The translations under genes and the position numbers were made by a program. Of a stretch of 64,000 nucleotides of DNA, positions 23,689 to 34,500 are shown piece after piece (within the stretch, counting starts at the first letter, position 1; the number at the start of each line of letters is the position of its first letter). The notes beneath the pieces were generated by a model. The model saw nothing but the letters and a program-made list of their open reading frames with translations, searched no databases and was not told the DNA's origin. This DNA comes from Flavitalea sp966112615 (lineage in GTDB: Bacteria; Bacteroidota; Bacteroidia; Chitinophagales; Chitinophagaceae), in assembly GCA_966112615.1 (NCBI GenBank), contig CBHWDO010000004.1:62001-126000 (forward strand), in the 5' to 3' direction.

Positions 23689-24930
23689 ATGCTTCTATCC
23701 CGAATAAAATCACTTGCATCAAAATATGCCGAAGAAAATCTTGCTATAAGACATCATCTTCATGCTAATCCTGAATTGAGTTACCAGGAATTCAATACTT
23801 CAAAATTCATTCAAGACAAATTAACTCAGCTCGGCATTCCGTTTACCGTAATGGCGACTACTGGCGTGGTTGGGATCATTGAGGGTAAAAATCCTTCATC
23901 AAGAATCGTAGCCCTCCGGGCTGATATGGATGCACTTCCCATCCGCGAAGAAAATAAAGTGGATTACTGCTCAACCGTTGATGGCGTGATGCACGCTTGC
24001 GGACATGATTTGCATACAACTTGTTTGTTGGGTGCTGCTAAGATTCTGAATGAACTTAAAGCAGAATGGGAAGGGACAGTCAAGCTGGTTTTTCAACCGG
24101 GAGAAGAAAAGAACCCCGGTGGTGCAAGCCTCATGATTAAAGATGGAGTCCTGGAAGATCCGGCTCCACAGTGCATCATTGGATTGCATGTCAACCCGCA
24201 ACTGGAAGTTGGAAAACTTAGTTTCCGTGGTGGGAAAGTAATGGCCAGTGCAGATGAATTATATTTTACAATTAAAGGAAAAGGCGGACATGCTGCTGCA
24301 CCACACCTCACACAGGATACAGTTTTGATTGCCGCCCACCTGATCACGGCATTGCAGCAGGTGATCAGTCGGAATAACAACCCTCTTTCACCATCGGTAT
24401 TGTCGATCTGTTCTGTTCAGGGAGGATTTACTACCAATGTTATTCCAAATGAGGTTAAGCTAATGGGGACTTTCAGGGCATTGGATGAAGAATGGCGGTT
24501 CAAAGCGCATGAGCATATCCGTGAGATCGCTAAGGGAGTGGTGGAAGGAATGGGTGCTGAATTGGAGATGAAGATCGATGTTGGGTATCCATGCGTTTAC
24601 AATCACGAAGGACTTAATGAAATTGTAAGAGGATTGGGAGAAAAATATATGGGGTCAGAAAAAGTAGAAACGACCGAAATGCGCATGGGTGCTGAAGATT
24701 TCGGCTATTATTCTCAAAAGATCCCGGGGTGCTTTTTCCGCCTGGGCACCCGTAACGAATCAAAAGGAATTGTTTCAGGTGTGCATACTCCCACTTTTAA
24801 TATTGATGAAAACGCGATAGAGATCGGAGTTGGAATGATGGCGTGGTTGGGGAGTAGTGTTATTTGGGGAGGAGAAATCGGTAATCGGGAATCAAGAATC
24901 GGGAATCGAGAATCGGGAATCGGGAATTGA
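23689..24930 (+). CDS. M20 family amidohydrolase (N-acyl-L-amino acid / hippurate hydrolase type)
   Basis: 413 residues. Metal-site motifs HACGHDLHT and PGEEKNPGG and the late EDFGYY place it in the M20D amidohydrolases, which release the acyl group from N-acyl amino acids or peptides. The start is set at 23689: a longer frame from 23605 would translate the upstream repeat, and the conserved protein begins LLSRIKSLASKY right after the promoter box. The last 19 residues (IGNRES-type repeats) are encoded by eight 7-bp GGAATCG units and do not look like part of the fold, so the repeat has replaced the original 3' end. A bidirectional terminator follows. Confidence 0.92.
   Translation: MLLSRIKSLASKYAEENLAIRHHLHANPELSYQEFNTSKFIQDKLTQLGIPFTVMATTGVVGIIEGKNPSSRIVALRADMDALPIREENKVDYCSTVDGVMHACGHDLHTTCLLGAAKILNELKAEWEGTVKLVFQPGEEKNPGGASLMIKDGVLEDPAPQCIIGLHVNPQLEVGKLSFRGGKVMASADELYFTIKGKGGHAAAPHLTQDTVLIAAHLITALQQVISRNNNPLSPSVLSICSVQGGFTTNVIPNEVKLMGTFRALDEEWRFKAHEHIREIAKGVVEGMGAELEMKIDVGYPCVYNHEGLNEIVRGLGEKYMGSEKVETTEMRMGAEDFGYYSQKIPGCFFRLGTRNESKGIVSGVHTPTFNIDENAIEIGVGMMAWLGSSVIWGGEIGNRESRIGNRESGIGN
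24874..24929 (+). repeat. GGAATCG 7-mer array inside the 3' end of the M20 gene
   Basis: Eight consecutive 7-bp units (GAAATCG, GTAATCG, GGAATCA, AGAATCG and so on). The array is translated as a repeated IGNRES-like tail and supplies the TGA stop. Confidence 0.9.
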
Positions 24931-24951
24931 ACCAGCCTGTTTATTTAATAG

Positions 24952-24986
24952 AAAAAGGGCGAAGTGCTTTAGCATTTCGCCCTTTT
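24952..24986. terminator. Bidirectional terminator between convergent M20 and S41 genes
   Basis: 14-bp stem (24954-24967 with 24972-24985, one G-T pair), loop TTTA, A-run on the left and TTTT on the right. It can serve both the + strand M20 gene and the - strand S41 gene ending at 25083. The 25011-25030 stretch repeats the CCGATTA word. Confidence 0.85.
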
Positions 24987-25082
24987 ACATTATTCAAAAC
25001 TTGCATTTTCCGATTATCGATTTCCGATTTCGAAACCCGGCTTTATTCTCCATTCCCCATTCTCCTTTCTCCATTCTCTTTC

Positions 25083-26453
25083 TTAAAACCTCGGTCTATC
25101 CACCATCCCCTTAAACTTCGGTCTTTCCAGCCTCTTATTTGCTTGCTGAACCTGTCCGGATTTGCCCTGCTCAAGCACAGCGCCACCGCGGGTTTGAACT
25201 ACTCCGAATGCACCGGTTCCTATATATTTCAGGATGGATGCCAAACTCGCTTCGTCCTTATCTCCCCAATCCTTATTCACCCCATCGGCAGTTTGCTTAT
25301 CCGTCTGGATCCCATCAAAATAATTTCCACTGCCCAACCTGTTGGTACTTCTGAATGATACAGGGAAAACATACCAGTCTCCTACAGGAATGTTGAAATA
25401 TCCTACCGGCTTACCATAAGTTGCACTTGGACCAACCAGTTTAACCTCCATGAAAGGTTTCAGGTTATTGATCAGCAACTCACTTGCAGATGCAGTATTA
25501 TCAGAAACAATGAAGAAGATCCTGTTCAGGTTCAGACTTCCGATCTTATTGAACTCATAGGTTTCATTATAAATCGAATACTTATTATTGAACTCCTGGT
25601 TCATCATCACCTGTCCATTACCTGCATTTGGAACCAAGTAATTTGCCAGCTTTTCCTGCACTGAAACATATCCACCGCCATTGTAACGAAGGTCAACGAT
25701 CACGTCAGACACATCTTCAGTAGAAAACCTGTTGAACAGCCTGTTGAAATCATTATAGATCTGGTTCGTATCACCCAAAAAGCTGTTGAATACAAAGTAT
25801 CCTACCTTCTTGTTATTGATAGTATATACCGTATCCATGAAAACAGGTCTTTGCTGGTAGGTACCTACATTCAGTGCCACATCAACCGAACTGTTATCAG
25901 GCTTTTCAAAAGTGAAGTTACCGCTGGTCTTATTGAAGATCGCATCTGCAACAAAGTTCACGTTGCTGTAAGAAACATTTGTGTTGTTATTGATCTTGGT
26001 GATCCTCCATCCTCTCCTGATTCCCGCCAAACCAGCCGGAGAATTAGGTTCCACAGCAGTGACACGAAGATCTGTTTCAGAGATATAGATCACATTCATT
26101 CCGAAATCACCAGCAATACCAGAGCTCACATCATCCCAAACCGACTGCTTGATACCGAAGCTCCAGCGATCAACAGGCTCTGTAAAACCTGGTTCATCAC
26201 TGTATTTCCTGATGGCCTGCATCACTTTATCAGGATCTGCAAACTGCCTTGGATTGAAAGTAGTTGGAATCTGGTTATACCAGAGGTAAATATCCTGGGC
26301 GATCATAAGAGATGTATCCTTGATCTTATTCGCAGTGGAACTGGTATCCGGCGAAGGAGTTCCACCATTCTCCACACCTTTTTCCTTTGAACAGGCTATA
26401 GTCATGACAGCCATCAACACAACAAGAGGAAGCGCTTTAGTAAGGGCCCGCAT
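25083..26453 (-). CDS. S41 family C-terminal processing peptidase, lipoprotein
   Basis: 456 residues. The signal peptide ends in a lipobox at Cys21 (TIAC), so it is probably lipid-anchored. A PDZ-like segment (about 120-210) contains NSPAGLAGIRRGWRITKIN. The protease core has YNGGG, the catalytic Ser region NTASASELLIN and the Lys in TYGKPVGY. Members cleave unfolded or tagged proteins in the periplasm. It sits alone: a terminator lies downstream and maeB is divergent upstream. Confidence 0.92.
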   Translation of the reverse strand: MRALTKALPLVVLMAVMTIACSKEKGVENGGTPSPDTSSTANKIKDTSLMIAQDIYLWYNQIPTTFNPRQFADPDKVMQAIRKYSDEPGFTEPVDRWSFGIKQSVWDDVSSGIAGDFGMNVIYISETDLRVTAVEPNSPAGLAGIRRGWRITKINNNTNVSYSNVNFVADAIFNKTSGNFTFEKPDNSSVDVALNVGTYQQRPVFMDTVYTINNKKVGYFVFNSFLGDTNQIYNDFNRLFNRFSTEDVSDVIVDLRYNGGGYVSVQEKLANYLVPNAGNGQVMMNQEFNNKYSIYNETYEFNKIGSLNLNRIFFIVSDNTASASELLINNLKPFMEVKLVGPSATYGKPVGYFNIPVGDWYVFPVSFRSTNRLGSGNYFDGIQTDKQTADGVNKDWGDKDEASLASILKYIGTGAFGVVQTRGGAVLEQGKSGQVQQANKRLERPKFKGMVDRPRF

Positions 26454-26612
26454 AAATGAATAAAGTTTAGTGCTAAAAATACCGAATTTAGATTAGGTTG
26501 GTTGCTTTATGGTTGCAAATAAGGCCATAATCTACACATTTTCCCTAACAAGTATTAGCTTATGACCTAAATTGCACCCCTAACCATTATCCGGAACCGA
26601 AACAACCAGATT

Positions 26613-28958
26613 ATGCAGAAAGACCTAAGACGAGAACAGGCGCTGGAATATCACGCCAAAGGAAGAGCCGGTAAAATAGAAGTTGTTCCGACCAAAGACG
26701 CTAAGACCCAGCGCGACCTTTCCCTGGCCTACTCACCGGGAGTTGCAGAACCCTGCAAGGAAATTTTCGCTAATAAAGAAGATGTTTATAAATACACCGC
26801 CAAGGGAAACCTGGTGGGAGTGATCTCAAACGGTACAGCCGTATTGGGTTTGGGCGATATCGGCCCTGAAGCCTCCAAACCTGTAATGGAAGGAAAGGGC
26901 GTATTGTTCAAGATCTTCGCCGATATCGATGTATTTGATATAGAATTAAATGAAAAGGATCCGGAAAAGATCATCCAGATCATTAAAGCGCTCGAGCCCA
27001 CTTTCGGTGGAATAAACCTAGAGGACATCAAGGCCCCGGAATGTTTTTATATTGAAAAGAAACTGCGCGAAACGCTTCAGATCCCTGTGATGCACGATGA
27101 TCAGCATGGCACAGCGATCATTTCAGGGGCCGCATTGCTGAATGCACTGGATATCCAGAAAAAGAAGATCGATAAAGTAAAGATCGTGGTGAATGGTGCG
27201 GGTGCTGCGGCTATGGCCTGCATGAAACTGTATATCTCCCTTGGAGCCAAACATTCGAATTTTACTGTTTTTGATAAAGATGGGGTGTTGCATACCGGCA
27301 GGACTGACCTGGATGAAGACAAACGTAAATTCGCCATCACCAATCCTAATTGCACTCTACCCCAGGCTATAAAAGATGCGGATGTTTTTGTAGGACTCAG
27401 TGTGGGAAATGTGGTGAGCCCGGAAATGATCAAATCAATGGCAAAGCGCCCGATCGTTTTTGCGATGGCAAACCCCGATCCAGAGATCACTTATGAAGCA
27501 GCAACAGCCGTTCGTGATGATATCATTATGGCTACCGGCCGAAGTGATTTCCCGAACCAGGTCAACAATGTACTCGGATTTCCATTTATCTTCCGGGGAG
27601 CCCTGGATGTGAGAGCGAGGACGATCAATGAAGAAATGAAACTTGCCGCAGTACAGGCTTTGGCTGAACTGACCCGCACGCCTGTTCCCGATATCGTGAA
27701 TATTGCCTACAACGAAAAGAATATCGTTTACGGACCCCATTATATCATTCCAAAACCACTGGATCCAAGGTTATTATCAACCGTAGCACCAGCCGTTGCA
27801 AAAGCTGCTGTTGCTTCAGGCGTTGCCCAGACAACCATCTCTAATTGGGATGAATATGCTATTGAACTGAATAAGCGCCTCGGACTGGATAACCAGATCA
27901 TGCGAGTGATCGGTTCAAAAGCACGCAAGGATCCAAAGCGCGTGGTATTTGCAGAAGCGGATAACCTTAAGATCCTGAAAGCCGCGCAGATCGTGTTTGA
28001 TGAAGGTATCGCCTACCCGATCCTCTTAGGAAATGAAAAGAAGATTCGCGAGATCGCTGCAGAGAATTCAATTGATGTCGACCAGTTCCCCATCATGAAC
28101 CCGCAGGAAGATGCCTTTGAAGAAAAGCGCAGGCAGTACGGTGATATATTCTTCCATAAACGTCATCGTAAGGGATTCAATAAATATGAATCTTATAAGG
28201 TGATGAAAGACAGGAACCATTTTGGTTCGATGATGGTTGAAACAGGAGATGCTGATGCAATGATCTCTGGTTTGACCAAAAACTATCCTGATACCATCCG
28301 CCCTGCGATCCATACCATTGGAATGGAAGAAGGGACGAGGAAACTGGCCGGGATGTATATCTTGCTGACAAAGAAAGGACCTTTGTTCCTGGCAGATACA
28401 ACCGTGAATTTCAATCCTACTGCCGAAGAGCTGGCTGACATCACTTTACTGGTGGCCAGGGAAGTGAGGAACTTTAACCTCACGCCCAGGATCGCCATGC
28501 TGAGTTATTCGAATTTCGGATCAAGCAATTCTCCGGAAGCCAAACTGGTAGCACAAGCCAGGGCAATCGTGAAGCAAAGGAACCCATCGCTGCTGGTGGA
28601 TGGAGAGATGCAGGCAAGTGTGGCGTTCAACCAGGAGTTGCTGAAAGAAAATTATCCGTTTAGTGAACTGGTTGATGCAGAGGTGAATACATTGATATTC
28701 CCAAATCTTGCAGCAGGAAACGTGGCATATAATTTACTTAAGGAAGTGGGTGGAGCCGATGCTATCGGACCGGTCCTGCTTGGCCTGAAGAAGCCGGTGC
28801 ATGTACTGCAATTGGGCAGTTCGGTCAGAAGTATCGTGAATATGGCCATGATCGCTGTGGTAGACGCACAACTGAAATCAAAGAATAATGTACTGTCGAC
28901 CCAGGAAGAAGTGAAGAAGTCAAGGTGGTGGAAGCGGATTGGCAAGAAACAATCATAA
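26613..28958 (+). CDS. maeB: NADP-dependent malic enzyme fused to a phosphotransacetylase-like domain
   Basis: 781 residues in the MaeB layout. The malic enzyme part (about 1-430) has SLAYSPGVAEPC, the metal-binding DDQHGTA and the Rossmann GAGAAA. The phosphotransacetylase-like part (about 440-765) has MVETGDADAMISG and VKQRNPSLLVDGEMQ. It oxidatively decarboxylates malate to pyruvate, giving NADPH. The C-terminal domain usually serves allosteric control by acetyl-CoA. The 159-nt upstream region, shared with the S41 gene, holds no further gene. An MlaE-type permease starts 1 nt after its stop. Confidence 0.95.
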   Translation: MQKDLRREQALEYHAKGRAGKIEVVPTKDAKTQRDLSLAYSPGVAEPCKEIFANKEDVYKYTAKGNLVGVISNGTAVLGLGDIGPEASKPVMEGKGVLFKIFADIDVFDIELNEKDPEKIIQIIKALEPTFGGINLEDIKAPECFYIEKKLRETLQIPVMHDDQHGTAIISGAALLNALDIQKKKIDKVKIVVNGAGAAAMACMKLYISLGAKHSNFTVFDKDGVLHTGRTDLDEDKRKFAITNPNCTLPQAIKDADVFVGLSVGNVVSPEMIKSMAKRPIVFAMANPDPEITYEAATAVRDDIIMATGRSDFPNQVNNVLGFPFIFRGALDVRARTINEEMKLAAVQALAELTRTPVPDIVNIAYNEKNIVYGPHYIIPKPLDPRLLSTVAPAVAKAAVASGVAQTTISNWDEYAIELNKRLGLDNQIMRVIGSKARKDPKRVVFAEADNLKILKAAQIVFDEGIAYPILLGNEKKIREIAAENSIDVDQFPIMNPQEDAFEEKRRQYGDIFFHKRHRKGFNKYESYKVMKDRNHFGSMMVETGDADAMISGLTKNYPDTIRPAIHTIGMEEGTRKLAGMYILLTKKGPLFLADTTVNFNPTAEELADITLLVAREVRNFNLTPRIAMLSYSNFGSSNSPEAKLVAQARAIVKQRNPSLLVDGEMQASVAFNQELLKENYPFSELVDAEVNTLIFPNLAAGNVAYNLLKEVGGADAIGPVLLGLKKPVHVLQLGSSVRSIVNMAMIAVVDAQLKSKNNVLSTQEEVKKSRWWKRIGKKQS

Positions 28959-28959
28959 C

Positions 28960-29700
28960 ATGAACATTTTTACAGAATTTGGCCGTTATCTCCTGTTGCT
29001 GAAAGGCATGTTCTCCCGCCCGGAGAATCCCAAAATGTACTGGAAGGAACTGATGCACCAGTGTAATGAGATCGGTATCGGATCACTCGGTATCGTAGTG
29101 ATCATTTCGTTCTTCATGGGTGCGGTTTCTGCCTTGCAGACAGCCTACCAGCTTGTATCACCGGTGATCCCAAAGTCTACCATTGCACAGATCGTTAGAG
29201 ATACCGTGATCCTGGAATTCGCTCCCACGCTGGTTTGTATAGTACTGGCGGGTGTAGTTGGATCCAAGATCGCAAGTGAACTGGGTAATATGAGAGTGAG
29301 TGAACAGATCGATGCGTTGGAGATCATGGGCATCAATACAAAAGCTTACCTGGTCCTTCCGAAGATCCTTGCAGGATTGATCATGATCCCTTTACTTGTA
29401 GTGGTTTCTGCAGGTTTGGGTATCTGGGGAGGAAGACTTGCCAGCGTTACTACCGGCATCATTTCAGGCAATGAATTTGACCGTGGATTGCTGATGAGTT
29501 TCATGCCCTTCAACGTTTACTTCGCGCTGATCAAGGGATATACATTTGCATTCCTGATATCAAGTATTCCTGCTTATTTTGGATATTATGTGAATGGCGG
29601 ATCATTAGAGATCGGTCGTTCATCCACCAAAGCGGTAGTGGTTAGCTGTGTGGCTATCCTCGGTGCCGATTACCTGTTAAGCTTATTACTGTTACAATGA
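28960..29700 (+). CDS. MlaE family ABC transporter permease
   Basis: 246 residues with about five membrane segments and the MlaE signature region ELGNMRVSEQIDALEIMGI near residue 110. This permease class moves phospholipids between inner and outer membranes. ATG at 28960 is preferred over an in-frame TTG at 28939, which would overlap maeB. The following ATPase gene overlaps by 4 nt (ATGA). The substrate-binding MlaD-type protein expected in a full system is not next to it. Confidence 0.93.
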   Translation: MNIFTEFGRYLLLLKGMFSRPENPKMYWKELMHQCNEIGIGSLGIVVIISFFMGAVSALQTAYQLVSPVIPKSTIAQIVRDTVILEFAPTLVCIVLAGVVGSKIASELGNMRVSEQIDALEIMGINTKAYLVLPKILAGLIMIPLLVVVSAGLGIWGGRLASVTTGIISGNEFDRGLLMSFMPFNVYFALIKGYTFAFLISSIPAYFGYYVNGGSLEIGRSSTKAVVVSCVAILGADYLLSLLLLQ

Positions 29701-30512
29701 TCGAGGTTAAAAATATCAAGAAGAGCTTTGATGGCAAGACCATCCTGAATGGCGTGAGTGTTACCATGAATCCCGGTCAGTGTAACCTGATCATCGGATC
29801 AAGCGGTAGCGGTAAAACGGTGTTTATGAAATGCCTTGTTGGTCTGTTCAAACCAGACAGTGGTGAGATCCTTTACAATGGAAAAGATTTTATAACCATG
29901 TCGGGGGAAGACAAGAAAGAGATCCGGAAGGAGATCGGGATGCTGTTCCAGGGTTCTGCTTTATTCGATTCCTTAACCGTTGAGCAGAATATCATGTTCC
30001 CGTTGAACATGTTCACCAAGGATAATCTTCAGAAGAAACTGGCAAGAGTGAATGAAGTATTGAAGAGAGTGAACCTTGAAGGAGCTAATAAAAAATTTCC
30101 TGCAGAACTCAGTGGTGGTATGAAAAAGCGCGTAGGTATTGCCCGCGCCATCGTACTTAATCCAAAATATTTATTTGTTGATGAGCCCAACTCAGGGCTT
30201 GATCCATTGACTTCCCTGGTGATCGATAAACTTATTCTTGAGATCACCCGTGAATATAATATCACCACGGTAATCAACACACACGATATGAACAGTGTGA
30301 TGGAAATGGGTGATCATATCCTTTATATGCACAAAGGCGAGAAAGAATGGGAAGGAAACAATAAGGAGATCATCTTCTCTAAAAATGAACGCCTCAATGA
30401 ATTCATATTTGCATCAGAATTCCTGAAAGATGCCAAGGATATGAGGATGCTGGAGATGAGCGGAAAGATCGATGAAGACAGGGATATGGGTGAGATGCTG
30501 AAGAATGACTAG
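29697..30512 (+). CDS. MlaF-type ABC transporter ATP-binding protein
   Basis: 271 residues. Walker A is GSSGSGKT (about 37-44), the ABC signature LSGGMKKRVGIARA and Walker B YLFVDEPNSGLDP. The signature variant with MKKRV is typical of Mla/Ttg2A-like ATPases. It is the partner of the preceding permease through a 4-nt gene overlap and powers lipid transport for outer-membrane asymmetry. The C-terminal 25 residues are acidic and variable. Confidence 0.94.
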   Translation: MIEVKNIKKSFDGKTILNGVSVTMNPGQCNLIIGSSGSGKTVFMKCLVGLFKPDSGEILYNGKDFITMSGEDKKEIRKEIGMLFQGSALFDSLTVEQNIMFPLNMFTKDNLQKKLARVNEVLKRVNLEGANKKFPAELSGGMKKRVGIARAIVLNPKYLFVDEPNSGLDPLTSLVIDKLILEITREYNITTVINTHDMNSVMEMGDHILYMHKGEKEWEGNNKEIIFSKNERLNEFIFASEFLKDAKDMRMLEMSGKIDEDRDMGEMLKND

Positions 30513-30544
30513 ATATTTTCTTCCACTCCAATTTCTTTTTGCCC

Positions 30545-30552
30545 TAAATTCG
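30545..30552 (+). promoter_or_regulatory. sucD -7 box TAAATTCG
   Basis: One mismatch to TAnnTTTG, 21 nt upstream of the sucD ATG. Confidence 0.4.
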
Positions 30553-30573
30553 CCCAACTTTTAATTTCCCTTT

Positions 30574-31443
30574 ATGAGTATTCTAGTAAATAAGGACTCG
30601 AAGATCCTGGTCCAGGGATTTACCGGTACAGAAGGTACTTTCCACGCAACCCAGATGATCGAATACGGAACGAACGTAGTAGGTGGTGTTACTCCAAATA
30701 AAGGTGGCACCGAACACCTCGGAAAGCCAGTATTCAATACCGTTGCTGAAGCTGTAAAAGCTACGGGCGCTAATGTATCTATCATCTTCGTTCCGCCAGG
30801 ATTCGCTGCTGATGCGATCATGGAAGCCGCTGAAGCAGGCATTGCACTCGTGGTTTGTATCACAGAAGGTATCCCGGTTCAGGATATGGTGCGTGCTAAG
30901 AATTACCTGCAGGGAACCAAGACCCGACTGATAGGGCCAAACTGTCCTGGTGTGATCACTTCCGACGAATGTAAAGTTGGTATCATGCCTGGCTTTATCT
31001 TCAAGAAAGGTCGTGTAGGAATCGTTTCCAAATCAGGAACCCTTACATATGAAGCAGCAGACCAGGTAGCGAAAGCAGGTCTGGGCGTATCTACTGCAGT
31101 AGGTATCGGTGGGGATCCGATCATCGGAACCACTACCAAAGAAGCCCTCGAGCTGTTCATGAACGATGCAGATACTGATGCGATCGTTATGATCGGTGAG
31201 ATCGGTGGTGGAATGGAAGCTGAAGCTGCAAGATGGTACAAAGAGAATGCGAAGAAGCCTGTTGTAGGATTCATCGCAGGACAAACTGCTCCTCCGGGGC
31301 GTCGTATGGGTCACGCCGGCGCGATCGTTGGTGGTGCAGAAGATACTGCAGAAGCAAAGATGAAGATCATGAGCGAATGCGGGATCCACGTGGTAAGCAG
31401 CCCGGCTGATATCGGCGCTACCATGAAAAAAGTACTCGGATAA
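30574..31443 (+). CDS. sucD: Succinate-CoA ligase (ADP-forming) alpha subunit
   Basis: 289 residues, family length. The CoA-binding N-terminal domain has GFTGTEGTFH, then IGPNCPGVI. The phosphohistidine is in MGHAGAIVGG near residue 247. It works in the citric acid cycle, turning succinyl-CoA to succinate with nucleotide triphosphate formation. The beta subunit (sucC) is not adjacent, so the subunits are encoded apart here. It has its own promoter box and is followed by a clear terminator. Confidence 0.97.
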   Translation: MSILVNKDSKILVQGFTGTEGTFHATQMIEYGTNVVGGVTPNKGGTEHLGKPVFNTVAEAVKATGANVSIIFVPPGFAADAIMEAAEAGIALVVCITEGIPVQDMVRAKNYLQGTKTRLIGPNCPGVITSDECKVGIMPGFIFKKGRVGIVSKSGTLTYEAADQVAKAGLGVSTAVGIGGDPIIGTTTKEALELFMNDADTDAIVMIGEIGGGMEAEAARWYKENAKKPVVGFIAGQTAPPGRRMGHAGAIVGGAEDTAEAKMKIMSECGIHVVSSPADIGATMKKVLG

Positions 31444-31471
31444 TTCGTTAAGAAAATATACCACTCTTCAT

Positions 31472-31497
31472 AAACCCCTCCATTGCGAGGGGTTTTT
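31472..31497 (+). terminator. sucD terminator
   Basis: 9-bp stem (31472-31480 with 31487-31495, AAACCCCTC/GAGGGGTTT), 6-nt loop, then T. It begins 29 nt after the sucD stop. Confidence 0.9.
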
Positions 31498-31524
31498 AGT
31501 GCTTATTTACTAACCTTGTACCCT

Positions 31525-34500
31525 ATGAGACCTATAATTATCCTGTCATTACTGCTGACCTTTTGTTTCACCACTTCCGCCCAAACCAATTATACCAGTT
31601 CATGGAAAAAGATCGATTCCATGATATTGAAGCGCGGATTGACTGCTTCGGCATTGAAAGAAGTAAATGCACTGTATAAAAAAGCAGCATCAGAAAATAA
31701 TGACGCACAAAAGATAAAGGCACTTCTGTACCGTATTCAACTGAATGAAGAAACGGATGAAACTTCTTCCATTACTGCCATTCTTGATCTTGAAAAAGAA
31801 ACTGCTGCAGAAACCGGCGCTTCAAAAGCTATCCTTCAAAGTCTGACAGCTGAAGCCTATTGGCAATATTTACGGGAACACCAGTATGAATTGCGGACAA
31901 GAACATCCATCAATGCAGCACCAGGAAAAGATATCAGTGACTGGAGTATTGATCAATTGCATGCAAAGATCAGCGCATTGTTTGATGCTTCATTGAGCCA
32001 GAAAATATTGATTCAAAAAACATCTTTGAATAATTATGAGCCGCTTATCTTAAAGGGCAATAGCAGGAAATTACGTCCGACACTTTTTGACCTGCTGGCA
32101 TATCGAGCTTTGAATTATTTCAGGAATGATTCAAGATTTATTACCAAACCGGCATTAGCCTTTGAGTTAACAGATCCGGCATCATTTGCGGAGGCAAAAC
32201 AATTTGCTTCTTATCAATTCAAAACTGCAGATACCTTATCGGCAGCATTCAAATCAATCAGGATTTACCAGGCACTACTTCAATACCATCTGAATTCAGG
32301 AAACCTTGCAGCCCTTGCTGATGCTGACATTGAACGAATTGGTTATGTTGAAGCAAATGGAACCATGCAGGGCAAAGAATCATTGTATATCCAGGCATTA
32401 CAAAAAGCGATGCAGGAGTACAGGTCTGTAAAGGAAGGCAAACAGGCTGATTATTTACTGGCTGCTTACTATGCAGGATTGGGAGCGCAATTCAGACCGG
32501 GTGTTGATACTACTAACAGGTATGCTTATGCGAAATCTGTTGAGATCCTTCAAAAAATTTTAAAGGACACAATAGCATCTGAAGGAAGAGCTAATGCGCA
32601 GAATCTTTATACTGAAATAACAAGACCTTCATTAACTATCACGAGTGAACAGGTGAACAGTGCTAATTTGCCATTCAGGTTATTGGTCACTTTCAAAAAT
32701 TTAAATGGATTTTATGGAAGGATCATTCCGCTGGACAATGAACTCCAGTCACAGTTCGATAATTATTGGAACGATGAATTTTGGAAGGTCATTACAAGCC
32801 AGCAAAGTACCAGGGATGTTAACCAGGTGTTCCCTGCATTGAATGACCATCAGCCGCACCATACCGAGATCAAAATGGATGCCCTACCAGCAGGACGATA
32901 TGTATTGCTGGCAAGTACAGAAAATAATTTTGAACCGGGAAAGCAAATGCAATTATCTGCACTGATCTTCCAGGTATCGAATATTGCCTATTTCAACAAA
33001 GGCAATGATCATTTCGTGGTGGACCGTGAGAACGGGAAACCTCTTGCAGGTGCGCAGATCAATGAGCTCAACAGGATCTTTATCGAGAAGACTAGAAAAT
33101 ATGAGAACAGGATTGTTGCCAGCTATACAACTGATCAACGAGGAATTTTCAGAACACCGAAGCCAAAACAAAACAATTACGATCAGAAGACTTTTGTGAT
33201 TAAGCTGAAGAATGATTCGGTGATGGTGAATAAGGAACCGGAGTATTGGGTGTATGAAGACATGGAGACGTGGAGACGTGGAGACGTGGAAGAAATAGAC
33301 TCCTATCTATTTACAGACAGGGCAATCTATAGACCGGGGCAGATCGTGTATTTCAAAGGGATCATGACTACGAAGGATAAGAATACCGGTAAGCCAAAAG
33401 TGGTTGCAGGACAGGAAACAAAGATCTTTTTGTACGATGCGAATGATGAAGAGATTGATAGTGTAGTTGTGAAGAGCAATGAGTTTGGATCTTACAATGG
33501 CAGGTTCACGCTGCCTTCAAATTTATTGAATGGAAATTTCAGGATTGAGGATGATGAAACAATGGCTGATGTGAGCTTTTCTGTTGAGGAATATAAGCGT
33601 CCAAAATTCAAAACAGAATTACAAAAGCCTTCCGAAACGTTCAAAGTAAATGACTCTATACATGTAAGCGGTATCACCACTGCATTTGCGGGCAACAGCA
33701 TCAGTAATGCAAAAGTGAACTATCGAATAGTAAGAAGGGCACAATGGCCGATCTGGGGTGCTATCTATGGAAGAAAGATCTTCCCATATCCTGGTCAACA
33801 GCAACAGGAGATCGCACATGGAAATACCACTACTGATGCAGGCGGAAATTTCAGTCTTGCATTCAAAGCGATTCCTGATCTTAAAATTGATACTTCATTC
33901 AACCCGGTTTTCAGTTATACTGTTTCTGTGGATGTAACAGATATCAATGGAGAAACTCATTCAGCTTCAGAGATCATTCGTGCAGGATATCGTTCATTTC
34001 AATTGAATACTATTTCAAAAGAAGAAGTCAATGCCAAGGAACCATTGGAAGTATCTGTAGGTATCACCAATATGAATGAACTACCCGTGAAAGCTGACCT
34101 AAAGATCACCCTCCAAAAACTGGATGCACCGAATCGGGTTACCAGGGAGCGATACTGGGAAACACCTGATGTATTTGTTATTAATGAAAACGAGTATAGG
34201 AAAGCATTTCCAACAGATATCTATGCCAATGAAGATGATCCATTAACATGGAAATCGTCTGCAGTAGTTAAATCAATTACTGATACTGCTAAAGGAACCA
34301 GGAAGTTCAGGTTATCAGATAATGCCACTCCAGGATATTATCTATTGAACATCATCGCTGATAAAAATGGAGAGCAGATCAGCTCAAAGCAGGTGATCAG
34401 GGTAACTGGCCCGGATGCTAACGGTAATGCGTATTCGACAATCATTGCAAAGGATACCGTGAATGGTTCAGTAGCTGAGTATACTATTGAAACAAATCTT

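Noticed and set aside
24927..25358. 143-residue plus-strand frame after the M20 gene
   Set aside because: Starts in the repeat tail, crosses a strong terminator and is antisense to the S41 gene.
25851..26390. 179-residue plus-strand frame
   Set aside because: Antisense to the S41 lipoprotein protease, which carries complete motifs.
31483..31524. 14-residue extension of the alpha-2-macroglobulin
   Set aside because: TTG start inside the sucD terminator; the signal peptide begins at ATG 31525.
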